Origin: Aquabacterium sp.
GTDB lineage: Bacteria; Pseudomonadota; Gammaproteobacteria; Burkholderiales; Burkholderiaceae_C
NCBI GenBank assembly: GCA_023150345.1
Contig: JAKLLB010000015.1
Coordinates: 1 to 56,400 of the forward strand
DNA length: 56,400 bases
Reading direction: 5' to 3'
In this document: piece by piece, positions 34,001-42,165 of the stretch
Numbering within the stretch: the stretch's first letter is position 1
Layout: each line of letters opens with the position of its first letter
The notes under the pieces: generated by a model
Told to the model about the DNA's origin: nothing
Databases searched by the model: none
What the model saw: the letters and a program-made list of their open reading frames with translations, nothing else
Made by a program: the position numbers and the translations under genes

Positions 34001-34610
34001 GCTGGCGATGGCGGCGATCGAGCTCGATTGGACGCACCCGACGCAGCCTCGTTGGAGCGTGCACGATCGCGTGCTGGGCCTGCGCGAAGGCGACGCAGGT
34101 TGCGCCTGGATCGAACTCACCGCGCGGCGCCTCGTCGGCGGACGGTCCGAGAAGCTGCGGCGCGACGGCAGCTGGCTTGCTGCGTATGTGCGCCAGCTCG
34201 TTGCGGCAGCCTGCGGCTGGCCGGCGCCGCACATCGCCATCTGCGCGCCGATGCATGCGCTGGCGCCAGCGCCCGATGTGGAGGCAGCCCAGGCGGCACT
34301 GGCCGCACTGATGGAGGCGCGCGCGGCGGCACTGGCTGGCGACCAGCCCTGGCCCACCGCGCCGGCCACCGGCCTGGCCTGGTTGGCCGACCCGGCCACC
34401 GCCGCTGCGGTCTACGACGGCGGCGGCTTCGCCACGGCGGGCCGGCCGGGTGAGGTGCGCGACCCCGCGCTGGCCCGCCTGTATCCCGATGCCGACGCCT
34501 TGTTGTCGGCCCGCGGATTCGAGGCCGCAACCGTGGCGCTGTACCAGCCGTTGGCGCGCTGGCTCGATGCCTGCACGTGGGCGACGAACGACGCGCAGGA
34601 GGCCGCATGA
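31065..34610 (+). CDS. recC: Exonuclease V subunit RecC
   Basis: Recognises Chi and splits the DNA duplex in RecBCD, the enzyme that processes double-strand ends. 1181 residues; E. coli RecC has 1122. The start LVVLQGNRLEQLAAVVAQWL, and the inactivated helicase segments VHEVFLVQSHGMAEWLKMALA and FCTLLPLRAVPFEVVCLLGMNEGDYPR, are typical, as is TLTIDDLVAFLRNPVAAYFEQRL near the C-terminus. Whether the Chi sequence matches that of E. coli cannot be told. Its stop overlaps recB by ATGA. No binding site is evident before the ATG at 31065. Confidence 0.93.
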   Translation: MSNERRPGLVVLQGNRLEQLAAVVAQWLRRDPLPPLVHEVFLVQSHGMAEWLKMALAHDGGICAAARMELPARFVWRAMRAVLGRDAVPAASPLDKAALTWRLVRLLPALRGPIWEPLHTAWAGALTSATESAADDAGAPLRRLRLAQRLADLYDQYQVYRADWLDDWAAGRDRLVHPVAGLRAAREVPADELWQPALWRELLQELEGAQQQAVRPALHQRFIQALQRRRNEPWPQLPRRVVLFGTPHLPHQTMQALLALSAHMQVLLAVPNPCRYHWADTLDGRELLAQATRRQPLRGGLDLAQLPLQAMHAHGHPLLAAWGRQARDFVRQLDACEDAAATAGIELQRVDLFDDDPGASALHRLQAQVRDLVPLGEPPGTAAQPPDPGDRSIVFHIAHSPQREVEALHDALLDMLAQREEGAQPLQPRDIIVMVPDVALFEPAIRSVFGQYARDDDRAIPWQIADLGARDRHPLLLALDWLLQAPAPRCTTSELRALLEVPPVARRLGLDETDLHTVLAWAAEAGARWGLDASHRAGLGLGACGDGNTWCFALRRMLLGWSAGALRQGHEGIEPLPAVSGLEGRLAGALDELLQRLQDWWRDAGLERAPLAWAERLRELLQGFFVVDEEADRAVLALVDDALAQWLEATELAGFDEAVPLAVVREAWMTRLDATAEPGRAGRLLDGGVTFCTLLPLRAVPFEVVCLLGMNEGDYPRRGGVDDFDLMSLPGQARAGDRSRRDDDRQLMLDAVLAARRTLLVSWSGRSVRDNEQRPPSVLVAQLRDHLCALWGEPALRARTIEHPLQPFSRCYFEAAPPGAAHMPLVSHAREWRVLHQPPPPVPNDPPMLPRADPTTAEFEQTLTIDDLVAFLRNPVAAYFEQRLRVRFDGALDLPEDDEPLSVRGLERWQWVDRVLAQVRSREPATAEAAWSEVHAAIARLRRAGELPLAGPGQALEDELHRELMPALARWQHERARRPLAMAAIELDWTHPTQPRWSVHDRVLGLREGDAGCAWIELTARRLVGGRSEKLRRDGSWLAAYVRQLVAAACGWPAPHIAICAPMHALAPAPDVEAAQAALAALMEARAAALAGDQPWPTAPATGLAWLADPATAAAVYDGGGFATAGRPGEVRDPALARLYPDADALLSARGFEAATVALYQPLARWLDACTWATNDAQEAA

Positions 34611-37600
34611 CGACGGGGGCCGCGCCCACTCCCGCCACTGCGGATACGCGCGGTACCGTGCAGGCCACGCCGGTGCTCGACCCGCTGAGCCTGCCGCTGG
34701 CTGGCTGCCAGCTCATCGAGGCCAGCGCCGGCACGGGCAAGACCTGGACCATCGCCGCGTTGCTGCTGCGCATGGTGCTCGGCCACGGCGTGGCCGCGCG
34801 CATGCCCGCGGAAGTGCTGGTGATGACCTTCACCCGCGCCGCCACGCGCGAGCTGGCGCAGCGCATCCGCGAGCGCCTGGCCGAGGCGGCCACCGTGTTC
34901 CGCTTGCCGCCGGGCGCCGAGGGCGACATCGCGGCGCGCGATCCGTACCTCGGTGCGCTGCTGGGCGGGTATCCCGCCGGCGCGGCGCGCGAGCATGCCG
35001 CCTGGCGTCTGGGCGCCGCCGCGCAGGCGATGGACGATGCCGCGGTGTTGACGCTGGACGCCTGGTGCCAGCGCATGCTGCGCGAACACGCCTTCGACGC
35101 AGGCGGCCTGCCCGACGACGAACTGCTGCCTGATCTCGGCGCCCTGCAGCGCGAAGCGGCGCTCGACTACTGGCGCCAGCAGGTGTACCCGCTCATCGAC
35201 CCGGCGCGCACCGCCGTGCTCGAGCTGTGGCCGCAGGCCGATGCCTTGCGCGACTTCGTCCGTGGTGCGGGCGAGCCCGATGCCCCTGGCACCGGGCCGA
35301 TGGCGAGTCTGGCCGAAGTCGCCGGCGCCGCTGTGCAGGCGATGGCGTCGGCGCTGACGGCCATCAAGAGCGGGTGGGCCGATCGGGTGGTGCGCATGCG
35401 GGGGTGGCTCGAGCCGCTGCTCGAGCCCGGCCGCTCGCCCTTCAACGCCAACATGGTCAAGCCCGCGAGCGCGCGCGGCTGGCTCGATGCGCTGGCGGCC
35501 TGGGCGGCCGATCCCGCCGCGCGGGTGCCCGAGCTGACCGAACGCGAGCTGCACCGCCTCACGCCGGCCGGCCTGCAGCAGGCGCTGAAGAAGGGCCAGA
35601 CCTGCTCGCCGCCGCCCGACTTCGATGCCGTCGATGCCCTGCGCCTGGCATTGCAGGAGCTGCCGGATCCAGGCCCGGCGATCCGCCGCCATGCGCTGGC
35701 GGGCGTGGCGCGGCGCATGGCCGAGTTGCAGGCGCGCTCGCGTCAGCTCGGCTTCGCCGACATGTTGCGCCGTCTGGACGACGCGCTCGACGAGCGCCGG
35801 CACGGAGCGCGCGCCCAGCGCCTGCGTGCGCGCATCGTGGGGCAGTTTCCGGTCGCGGTGGTCGACGAGTTCCAGGACACGTCGCCGCTGCAGTGGCGCA
35901 TCCTCGAGCGGCTGTACCGCCCCGCCGGCGGTGCGGCCGAGCCGGTGCTGCTGCTCATCGGCGATCCCAAGCAGGCGATCTACAGCTTCCGCGGCGCGGA
36001 CATCCGCAGCTACCTGCAGGCCAGGGCGGTCACCGCCGGCCGCCACCACCGGCTGGCGACCAACTTCCGCTCCACGGTGCCGCTGGTGGCGTCGGTCAAT
36101 GGTTTGTTCGACGTGGCGCAGCGCAGGGGCGGCGCCGGCGTGTTCGAGCTGCCGGCGCTCGACGACCAGGCGCCGGACAGCCTGGCTTACGAGGCGGTGC
36201 AGGCGCACGGGCGGGCCGAGCGCTGGCGCGTGGCTGGGGCCGAGCCGGCACCGCTGACCTTGTGCGTCGATGCCGAGCTGCGCTCTGCCGACGACGCCAT
36301 GAAGTCGATGGCCGCGCGGGCAGCCGATCGCATCGTGCGTTGGCTGGCCGACCCCGCCACGGGCTTTGACCATCCGCAGCGGGGCTACACCCGCCTGCGC
36401 CCCGCCGATGTAGCCGTGCTGGTGCGAACCGGGCGGCAGGCACTGGCGATGCGGCAGGCGCTGCGGCGGCGCGGCGTGGCATCGGTGTACCTGTCCGACC
36501 GTGATTCGGTGCTCGCAAGCGCCGAAGCTGCCGACATGCTGCGCCTGCTGCGGGCGATCGAGTCGCCGCGCGACATCGCCCTGGTGCGGGCGGCATGCGC
36601 CACGGCGCTGATGGGACTCACGCTCGACGAGCTGCGGCTGCTGGCCGAAGACGACGAGGCGTTCGACGCGCGTTGCGAGGTGTTGCTGCAGCTGCAGCAG
36701 GTGTGGCGCCGCCAGGGTGTGCTGGCCGTGGTGCGCCAGGCGCTGCACCGGCTGGGATTGCCCGCGCGTTGGATGGCCGCGCAGCCCACCAGCGGCAGCC
36801 GGCCGGGCGAGGGCGAGCGGCGCCTGACCAACGTGCTGCACCTGGGCGAGCTGTTGCAGGCCCACGCGCCCGTGCTGGACGGCGAGGCCGCCGTGGTGCG
36901 CTGGCTGGCACAGGCCATCGACGAGGCCACCGAGCCCGACGGCGCCACCCCGGCCGAAGAGCACCTGCTGCGGCTGGAGAGCGACGCCGATCTGGTGCAG
37001 GTGGTCACCGTCCACAAATCCAAGGGGCTGGAGTACCCGCTCGTGTGCCTGCCGTTTGCCGCGCACCGACGCAGCGCTGCTTCGGGTCCCGGCCGCAGCC
37101 GCGCGCTGCGCCTGCCACGCGCCGGCGGCGGCCAGCGCCTGGTGCTCGAGCCGCAGGAAGCCGATCTGGCCCTGGCCGACGCCGAACGCCTGGCCGAAGA
37201 CATGCGACTGCTCTACGTGGCGCTGACACGCGCCCGCCACGGCGTGTGGGTGGGTCTGTCGGCGCTGCGCGTGGGCCAGGGCAACCGCTGCGTGTGGCAT
37301 GAGAGCGCGATCGGGCGGCTGCTGTCCGGCGCGCAGCCCATCGAGGCCGAGCAGTTGCCGGCGAAGGTACAGGCCATCGCCAGCCAGGTCCCGGGTGTGG
37401 CTGTCGAGCAGACCGACGCGACACCCCCGACACCGCATGCCGCCGCGCTGGGGGTGGCAGCGGATTCGTTGCCGCCGCTGCGACCGGATGGCGCCTATCA
37501 CGCCAGCTTCGATCGCAGCTGGAGCGTGGGCAGCTACACCGCGCTGGTGCGCGATGCCCAGTCACCGGTCGAAGTTTGGGAGGAGGGCATCGATGCAGCC

Positions 37601-38554
37601 ATGGTGTCCGACCACTCGCCTGGAGTTCGACCGAATTCGATGACGTCAGAAGCCGATGGGTTCGTGGACGACACGCAAGCGACTCTGGGCCTGCCCGTCC
37701 GGCTGCGCGAAGACGAGGCCCGCGAGATGGCCGCAGCTGCGGATGCGGGCGAGCCCGATCACGCGCGCCCATCCGCTGCATCGGCCACCGGCGTTGCGCC
37801 CTGGCATGGCTTTCCGCGCGGCGCGTTGCCGGGCAACTTCCTGCACGACCAGCTCGAGTGGCTGGCTGGCGTGTCCTTTGCGCTGGGCCGCGATGCCACG
37901 CTGGCGCCAGTGCTCGAACGGCGGTGTGCGCGTGCGGGCTGGGGTCATCGCAGCGGCGATGTCGGTCAATGGCTGCAGCGCGTGTGCGGCACGCCGCTGG
38001 ATGCGCTGGGCGCCGGCGGTCGCGGCCCAGGCGTGGCACTGCAGGCCTTGCAGGGCACGGCCGCCGAGCTGGAGTTCTGGCTGCCCAGTGCCGGGCTGCG
38101 AGCGGCCGAGGTCGATGCCCTGTGCCGGAGTCACATCCTGCCCGGCCGCGAGCGGCCCGTACTGGCGGCGCGTACCTTGCACGGCATGCTGATGGGTTTC
38201 ATCGATCTCGCCTTTGAGCACGAGGGGCGTTACGGCGTGCTCGACTACAAGTCGAACGCGCTGGGCACCACCGATGCCGCATACGCCCCGCACGCGTTGG
38301 TCGCAGCGCTGCTGCAGCATCGCTACGACGTGCAGGCGGCCTTGTACCAGGTGGCGCTGCACCGGCTGCTGCGTGCGCGCCTGGGCAGCACCTACGCGCC
38401 CGCGCGCCATCTGCACGGCGCGGTGGTGTGGTTCCTGCGTGGCCTGGCCGCGCCCGGGCAGGGGGCCGTGTGGCTGCCACCCGCGGTGGATCTGATCGAG
38501 GCGCTCGACGCCATGCTGGCGGGGCATACGTCTGCGGGAGGCCAGCCGGCATGA
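34607..38554 (+). CDS. recB: Exonuclease V subunit RecB (helicase and nuclease)
   Basis: 3'-5' SF1A helicase with a C-terminal nuclease. 1315 residues, longer than the 1180 of E. coli, with extra length near residues 940-1040. Walker A is EASAGTGKTWTIAA (about 38-51); later helicase motifs are VVDEFQDTSPLQW, LIGDPKQAIYSFRGAD, LATNFRS and VTVHKSKGLEYPLV. The nuclease active site is the C-terminal VLDYKSNALG (about 1211) with metal-binding Asp and Lys, so nuclease function should be intact. ATG at 34607 overlaps recC; the last four bases overlap recD. Confidence 0.95.
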   Translation: MTTGAAPTPATADTRGTVQATPVLDPLSLPLAGCQLIEASAGTGKTWTIAALLLRMVLGHGVAARMPAEVLVMTFTRAATRELAQRIRERLAEAATVFRLPPGAEGDIAARDPYLGALLGGYPAGAAREHAAWRLGAAAQAMDDAAVLTLDAWCQRMLREHAFDAGGLPDDELLPDLGALQREAALDYWRQQVYPLIDPARTAVLELWPQADALRDFVRGAGEPDAPGTGPMASLAEVAGAAVQAMASALTAIKSGWADRVVRMRGWLEPLLEPGRSPFNANMVKPASARGWLDALAAWAADPAARVPELTERELHRLTPAGLQQALKKGQTCSPPPDFDAVDALRLALQELPDPGPAIRRHALAGVARRMAELQARSRQLGFADMLRRLDDALDERRHGARAQRLRARIVGQFPVAVVDEFQDTSPLQWRILERLYRPAGGAAEPVLLLIGDPKQAIYSFRGADIRSYLQARAVTAGRHHRLATNFRSTVPLVASVNGLFDVAQRRGGAGVFELPALDDQAPDSLAYEAVQAHGRAERWRVAGAEPAPLTLCVDAELRSADDAMKSMAARAADRIVRWLADPATGFDHPQRGYTRLRPADVAVLVRTGRQALAMRQALRRRGVASVYLSDRDSVLASAEAADMLRLLRAIESPRDIALVRAACATALMGLTLDELRLLAEDDEAFDARCEVLLQLQQVWRRQGVLAVVRQALHRLGLPARWMAAQPTSGSRPGEGERRLTNVLHLGELLQAHAPVLDGEAAVVRWLAQAIDEATEPDGATPAEEHLLRLESDADLVQVVTVHKSKGLEYPLVCLPFAAHRRSAASGPGRSRALRLPRAGGGQRLVLEPQEADLALADAERLAEDMRLLYVALTRARHGVWVGLSALRVGQGNRCVWHESAIGRLLSGAQPIEAEQLPAKVQAIASQVPGVAVEQTDATPPTPHAAALGVAADSLPPLRPDGAYHASFDRSWSVGSYTALVRDAQSPVEVWEEGIDAAMVSDHSPGVRPNSMTSEADGFVDDTQATLGLPVRLREDEAREMAAAADAGEPDHARPSAASATGVAPWHGFPRGALPGNFLHDQLEWLAGVSFALGRDATLAPVLERRCARAGWGHRSGDVGQWLQRVCGTPLDALGAGGRGPGVALQALQGTAAELEFWLPSAGLRAAEVDALCRSHILPGRERPVLAARTLHGMLMGFIDLAFEHEGRYGVLDYKSNALGTTDAAYAPHALVAALLQHRYDVQAALYQVALHRLLRARLGSTYAPARHLHGAVVWFLRGLAAPGQGAVWLPPAVDLIEALDAMLAGHTSAGGQPA

Positions 38555-40530
38555 ACGCGGCGCTGGCCCTGCAGTGGCTCGAGCGCTGGCGCGCGGCTGG
38601 TGCGCTGCGTGCGCTCGACCTTGCCTTCGCACGCTGGCTGCACGAACTCGACGCGAACGCGCCCGGCTCGCTGCTGCTGGCCGCCGCCGTGGTGTCGGCG
38701 CTGGAGGGGCAGGGCCATGCGGGGCTGCCCCTGGACGATGACCCCATCGCGGGAAATGGCGTCGCGTCCGCCTGGGTGCTGCCGGACTGGCCGCAGGCCA
38801 TGCGTGACGAACTGGAACCTCTGGCCGCGCAGTGGCCCCGCGATGCCGCGGCCGCGCGGGTCGCCTGGCGACACCCGCGCGTGGTGGAGCTCGACCCGGC
38901 GGATGACCTCGGCAGCACGCCGCTGGTGTGGGTGTCGCAACCCGGCTTGCCGCGGCTGGCCTTGCGCCGGTACTGGCGCAATGAGCGCGAGGTGGCCGCG
39001 CAGGTGCGCGTGCGATGTGCCACGGCGGACGCCTCGGACGCCGATGTCGCGCTGCGCGATGCCTGGCTGGACCGGCTCTTTGCGCCAATCGCGCCTGGCG
39101 CCGGCGGGAGCACCCGGGCGCAGGTCGATGCACCGGACCTGCAGCGCCAAGCCTGCCTGCACGCACTGCGCAGCGGGTTCACGGTCATCACCGGTGGGCC
39201 CGGCACGGGCAAGACGTACACCGCGGCGCGGCTGCTGGTGCTGCTGCACGCGCTGCACCGCGGGCCCACGCCGCTGCGGGTGGCGCTGGCTGCGCCCACC
39301 GGCAAGGCCGCCTCGCGGTTGCGGGCCTCGATCGACGCCGCGCTGGCCGACTTGCAGCGCGACCTGGCCACGGCTGACCCCGGTCGCCCCTGGCCCGAGC
39401 ACGCCGCCGAGGTGCTGCGCGGGGCCAGCGCAAGAGCCCCGGCCCGAACCCTGCATGCGTGGCTGGGCATGCACCGCAACAGCGACCGCGCGAATGCGCA
39501 GCCGCGGACGCTGAACGTCGATGTCATGCTGCTGGACGAGGCGTCGATGGTGCATCTGGAACTGATGGCCGATCTGTTGCGGGCGCTGCCTCGGCAGGCG
39601 CGGCTGGTGTTGCTCGGCGACCGCGATCAACTGGCCTCGGTGGAGGCCGGTGCGGTGCTGGCCGACGTGTGCGAGGCCGCGGACGCCGGCCCGCCAGCGG
39701 GACCGGTGGTGGCGCTGCAGGGCAGCCGACGCTTTGGGGGCGCCATCGGCGAACTGGCGCGTGCCGTGCACGCCGGTCATGGCGCGGCGGCGCTGGCCAC
39801 GCTGCAACGCAGCCAAGCCGAACATGGCGCGGTGGCACTGCGCACGCCCGCAGATCCTTCGCAATTGCTGGGGCAGTTGCGCGCGCAGGGCTGGGCGCCC
39901 GGCACCGACAGCGCGTGGAGCGCATATGTGGCGATGCTGCGCGAACGCCCGCGCGAGCCGCGAGCGCATGCCGACTGGGTGCAGGCGTTGTTGACGCAGG
40001 CCGATCGGTTTCGCGTGCTCTGCGCCTCGCGCAGCGGTCCGTGGGGCGCGGCCGGCTGCAATGCTGCGATCGATGCCGCCCTGCGGCGGCTGGGCTTGCC
40101 GGCGCCACAAGGGCGGCTGCAGATGGTCACGCGCAACCATCCGGCGCTGGATGTCTACAACGGCGACATCGGTGTGGTGCTGCAGCCCCCGGGCGGCGGC
40201 GCGCTGCGCTTGTATCTCGGCGGCCAGCGCTCGGTGGCGCTGTCGCGGCTGCCCGATCTCGAAGGCGCCTGGGCGCTGACCGTTCACAAGAGCCAGGGAT
40301 CGGAGTTCGCACATGTGGCGCTGGTGCTGCCGCCCTGCGACAGCGCGCTGCTCACACGCGAGCTGCTGTACACCGGCATCACGCGGGCGCGCGACCGCCT
40401 CACGCTCATCGCGCCGGAGCCTGGGCTCATCGCCGCGGCTTGCGCGCGGCGCACCCGGCGCCTGGGCGGGCTGCGTGCGCTGCTGGCCCACGGCGGGTGG
40501 CAATGCCTTGATGCAGATGAAGTTGCCTGA
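38551..40530 (+). CDS. recD: Exonuclease V subunit RecD (5'-3' helicase)
   Basis: Fast SF1B helicase of RecBCD. 659 residues; E. coli RecD has 608. Walker A is GGPGTGKTYTAARLL (about residue 215); LAAPTGKAASRLRASI, VMLLDEASMVHLELM, LLGDRDQLASVEAG and the C-terminal AWALTVHKSQGSEF and TGITRARDRL complete the helicase motifs in order. Start at 38551 overlaps the recB stop. The order C-B-D with every junction overlapping implies a single translationally coupled unit. The next gene, phaR, is 79 bases further. Confidence 0.95.
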   Translation: MNAALALQWLERWRAAGALRALDLAFARWLHELDANAPGSLLLAAAVVSALEGQGHAGLPLDDDPIAGNGVASAWVLPDWPQAMRDELEPLAAQWPRDAAAARVAWRHPRVVELDPADDLGSTPLVWVSQPGLPRLALRRYWRNEREVAAQVRVRCATADASDADVALRDAWLDRLFAPIAPGAGGSTRAQVDAPDLQRQACLHALRSGFTVITGGPGTGKTYTAARLLVLLHALHRGPTPLRVALAAPTGKAASRLRASIDAALADLQRDLATADPGRPWPEHAAEVLRGASARAPARTLHAWLGMHRNSDRANAQPRTLNVDVMLLDEASMVHLELMADLLRALPRQARLVLLGDRDQLASVEAGAVLADVCEAADAGPPAGPVVALQGSRRFGGAIGELARAVHAGHGAAALATLQRSQAEHGAVALRTPADPSQLLGQLRAQGWAPGTDSAWSAYVAMLRERPREPRAHADWVQALLTQADRFRVLCASRSGPWGAAGCNAAIDAALRRLGLPAPQGRLQMVTRNHPALDVYNGDIGVVLQPPGGGALRLYLGGQRSVALSRLPDLEGAWALTVHKSQGSEFAHVALVLPPCDSALLTRELLYTGITRARDRLTLIAPEPGLIAAACARRTRRLGGLRALLAHGGWQCLDADEVA

Positions 40531-40609
40531 TGACGGCCGCGGGTAAGCCCTGCCGGGCCGTCGCGGGGCGCTCCTTAGAATTTCCGCATTGCACAAGGAG
40601 CAGCCTTCG

Positions 40610-41188
40610 ATGCCTTCCCCCCGCCGCAGCGCCCCGCCCGAGGGTGCTGATGCGGCCGCCCCGGGCGGCCCGCGCGTCCTGAAGAAGTACCCCAACCGAC
40701 GCCTGTACGACACCCGCACCAGCAGCTACATCACGCTGGCCGACGTCAAGCAGATGGTGCTCGAGGGCGAGACCTTCGAGGTGCGCGATGCCAAGTCGGG
40801 CGAAGACCTCACGCGCAGCATCCTGTTGCAAATCATCCTCGAAGAGGAATCTGGCGGCGTGCCGATGTTCAGCACCCAGGCGCTGGCGCAGATCATCCGC
40901 TTCTACGGCCATGCCATGCAGGGCATGATGGGCAGCCTGCTGGAGAAAAACCTGCAGGCTTTCGTCGACATGCAGGCCCGTATGGCCGAGCAAACGCAGG
41001 GCCTGGTCGATCCCAAGACCTTCACGCCCGAGGCCTGGACCCAGCTGATGACCGGCCAGGCGCCGGCCATGCAGAACCTGATGGGCAACTACCTCGAGCA
41101 AAGCAAGAACCTGTTCACGCAGATGCAGGAGCAGATGCTCGCCGGCGGGTTCTTCGGCGGCACGACGGGTACCGGCGGCAAGCGCTGA
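40610..41188 (+). CDS. phaR: Polyhydroxyalkanoate synthesis regulator PhaR
   Basis: Repressor of phasin and other storage-granule genes; it binds both DNA and poly-hydroxybutyrate. 192 residues. The N-terminal DNA-binding domain is VLKKYPNRRLYDTRTSSYITLADVK; the accumulation domain MFSTQALAQIIRFYGHAMQGMMGSLLE follows; the C-terminus is Gln/Met-rich. Start at 40610 has AAGGAG at 40595-40600; an upstream TTG at 40589 is in frame but has no site. A possible -10 box TAGAAT lies at 40576-40581. Separate from phaCAB, as is common. Confidence 0.92.
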   Translation: MPSPRRSAPPEGADAAAPGGPRVLKKYPNRRLYDTRTSSYITLADVKQMVLEGETFEVRDAKSGEDLTRSILLQIILEEESGGVPMFSTQALAQIIRFYGHAMQGMMGSLLEKNLQAFVDMQARMAEQTQGLVDPKTFTPEAWTQLMTGQAPAMQNLMGNYLEQSKNLFTQMQEQMLAGGFFGGTTGTGGKR

Positions 41189-41237
41189 GCGCGCCATCGC
41201 GCCGGCTCGCACAGGCATCAAGACCGGCGCGCATTTC

Positions 41238-41516
41238 ATGGCACGCGCACCCGTACTCACGGCCATTGTGGCCACCGCCGCGGTGACGGCGGGCGCGGCG
41301 GTGTTCAACCCCACGCCCGAGCAACACCGCGCACGCATCAAGCAGGCCGTCACCGAGCGCAGCCCGATCGCCGGAGCGCTGGGCGTCGGGGCGCTCACCG
41401 CGTTCGTGTCGAGTTATCACTCGATCGGTGTGGCGTCCTACACCACCGTCGACGGCAAGACCGTTTCGGTCGGGGCGTTTGGGATGGTGTTCGTGCTGGA
41501 GTCGCGGCGCAAGTGA
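41238..41516 (+). CDS. Small exported or membrane-anchored hypothetical protein
   Basis: 92 residues with an N-terminal hydrophobic segment (LTAIVATAAVTAGAAVF) that may be a signal anchor, followed by NPTPEQHRARIKQAV and the C-terminal SIGVASYTTVDGKTVSVGAFGMVFVLE. The pattern recalls small DUF4359-type proteins (NPSxExY near the start and a short beta sheet ending in GxFG), but I cannot make that assignment with certainty. Its last codons overlap the next gene by GTGA, so the pair is probably cotranscribed. Confidence 0.6.
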   Translation: MARAPVLTAIVATAAVTAGAAVFNPTPEQHRARIKQAVTERSPIAGALGVGALTAFVSSYHSIGVASYTTVDGKTVSVGAFGMVFVLESRRK

Positions 41517-41851
41517 AGCCGGCATCGCCGAACTTGGCCGCCTGGCCCAACCTGGGTCCGAAGTCTGCGGCGGCACTGAAGGCAGCCGGAATCGACTCGA
41601 TCGAGACACTGCGCGCGCTGGGGTCCGTGCCGGCCTATGCCCGCGTTCGAGGCGTATGGCCGGCCGCGAGCCTCAACTTGCTCTGGGCCCTGGAGGGAGC
41701 CCTCACCGGGCTCAGATGGCAGGAGGTCGCGCGCGAACACCGCACCAGCTTGCTGCTCGCGCTCGAGCAGCACATGGCTCATCAGGATGCGCGCCCGCGC
41801 AAGCCGGTGCCGCGTGCAGGTGGGCGGCGCGCGCCAGATGCCGCGAGGTGA
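41513..41851 (+). CDS. Stand-alone TfoX C-terminal domain protein
   Basis: 112 residues. The core NLGPKSAAALKAAGIDSIETLRALGSVPAYARVR and LNLLWALEGALTGLRWQEV is the TfoX/Sxy C-terminal domain, a helix-hairpin-helix-like fold, without the N-terminal domain of competence regulator TfoX. The start is a GTG whose last two bases lie in the TGA of the preceding gene. The tail is Arg-rich and basic, fitting DNA or RNA contact. Function of such free domains is unknown. Confidence 0.8.
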   Translation: MKPASPNLAAWPNLGPKSAAALKAAGIDSIETLRALGSVPAYARVRGVWPAASLNLLWALEGALTGLRWQEVAREHRTSLLLALEQHMAHQDARPRKPVPRAGGRRAPDAAR

Positions 41852-41967
41852 ACGAGCGGTGGGCGGAGATGTCTTCGCGTGCCGTTTCGACGAGGTCAAC
41901 CATGGCCGGGCCCGCATTGTCAGCTCGCCCGCGTTGTCGGTGCGGCGCAACACCCGCTTCAGCATGA
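41852..41967. other. Short intergenic stretch between convergent genes
   Basis: It lies between the TfoX-type gene and the end of the small minus-strand frame. If that small frame is not a gene, the empty stretch is 310 bases, up to 42161. I see no terminator hairpin with a T run, and no promoter. Confidence 0.4.
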
Positions 41968-42165
41968 TCAGCAAGGCCTTGGATCGGCCGATGCAGCGGC
42001 ACCACGCAGCAACCAATCTCGCACGAGCGCAAATTCCCGGTAATGAACCTGGGGCTGCCCGTCTTCGGGCGGCCTGGCCTGCTTCAGTGCCTTGACCAGC
42101 GCACCCTTCTCGCAGTCACTGAGCAGATCTTCTTCCGGGTCGCTCCGCAGTTCGGGGGAGTTCAG
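41968..42165 (-). CDS. Possible 65-residue protein with a CTG start, last gene of the PspA/flotillin operon
   Basis: An open frame of 66 codons begins at CTG (42165-42163), overlapping the ATPase stop as CTGA, just as other genes here overlap by ATGA. It reads NSPELRSDPEEDLLSD, then EKGALVKALKQARPP, then QVHYREFALVRDWLL. The composition (acidic start, amphipathic helices, a Trp and no rare-codon runs) looks like real protein, and it has no ATG, GTG or TTG start upstream before a stop. GGAGG lies about 14 bases before the CTG. CTG starts are rare, so this could instead be the 3' remnant of a lost frame. No family recognised. Confidence 0.35.
   Translation of the reverse strand: MNSPELRSDPEEDLLSDCEKGALVKALKQARPPEDGQPQVHYREFALVRDWLLRGAAASADPRPC

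Noticed and set aside
34412-37501. 1029-codon minus-strand frame opposite recB
   Set aside because: It is a shadow of recB; rich in Gln, His and Arg with no motif, and recB motifs are unbroken.
38392-40719. 775-codon minus-strand frame opposite recD and phaR
   Set aside because: It is antisense to two clear genes, with the usual shadow composition and no family motif.
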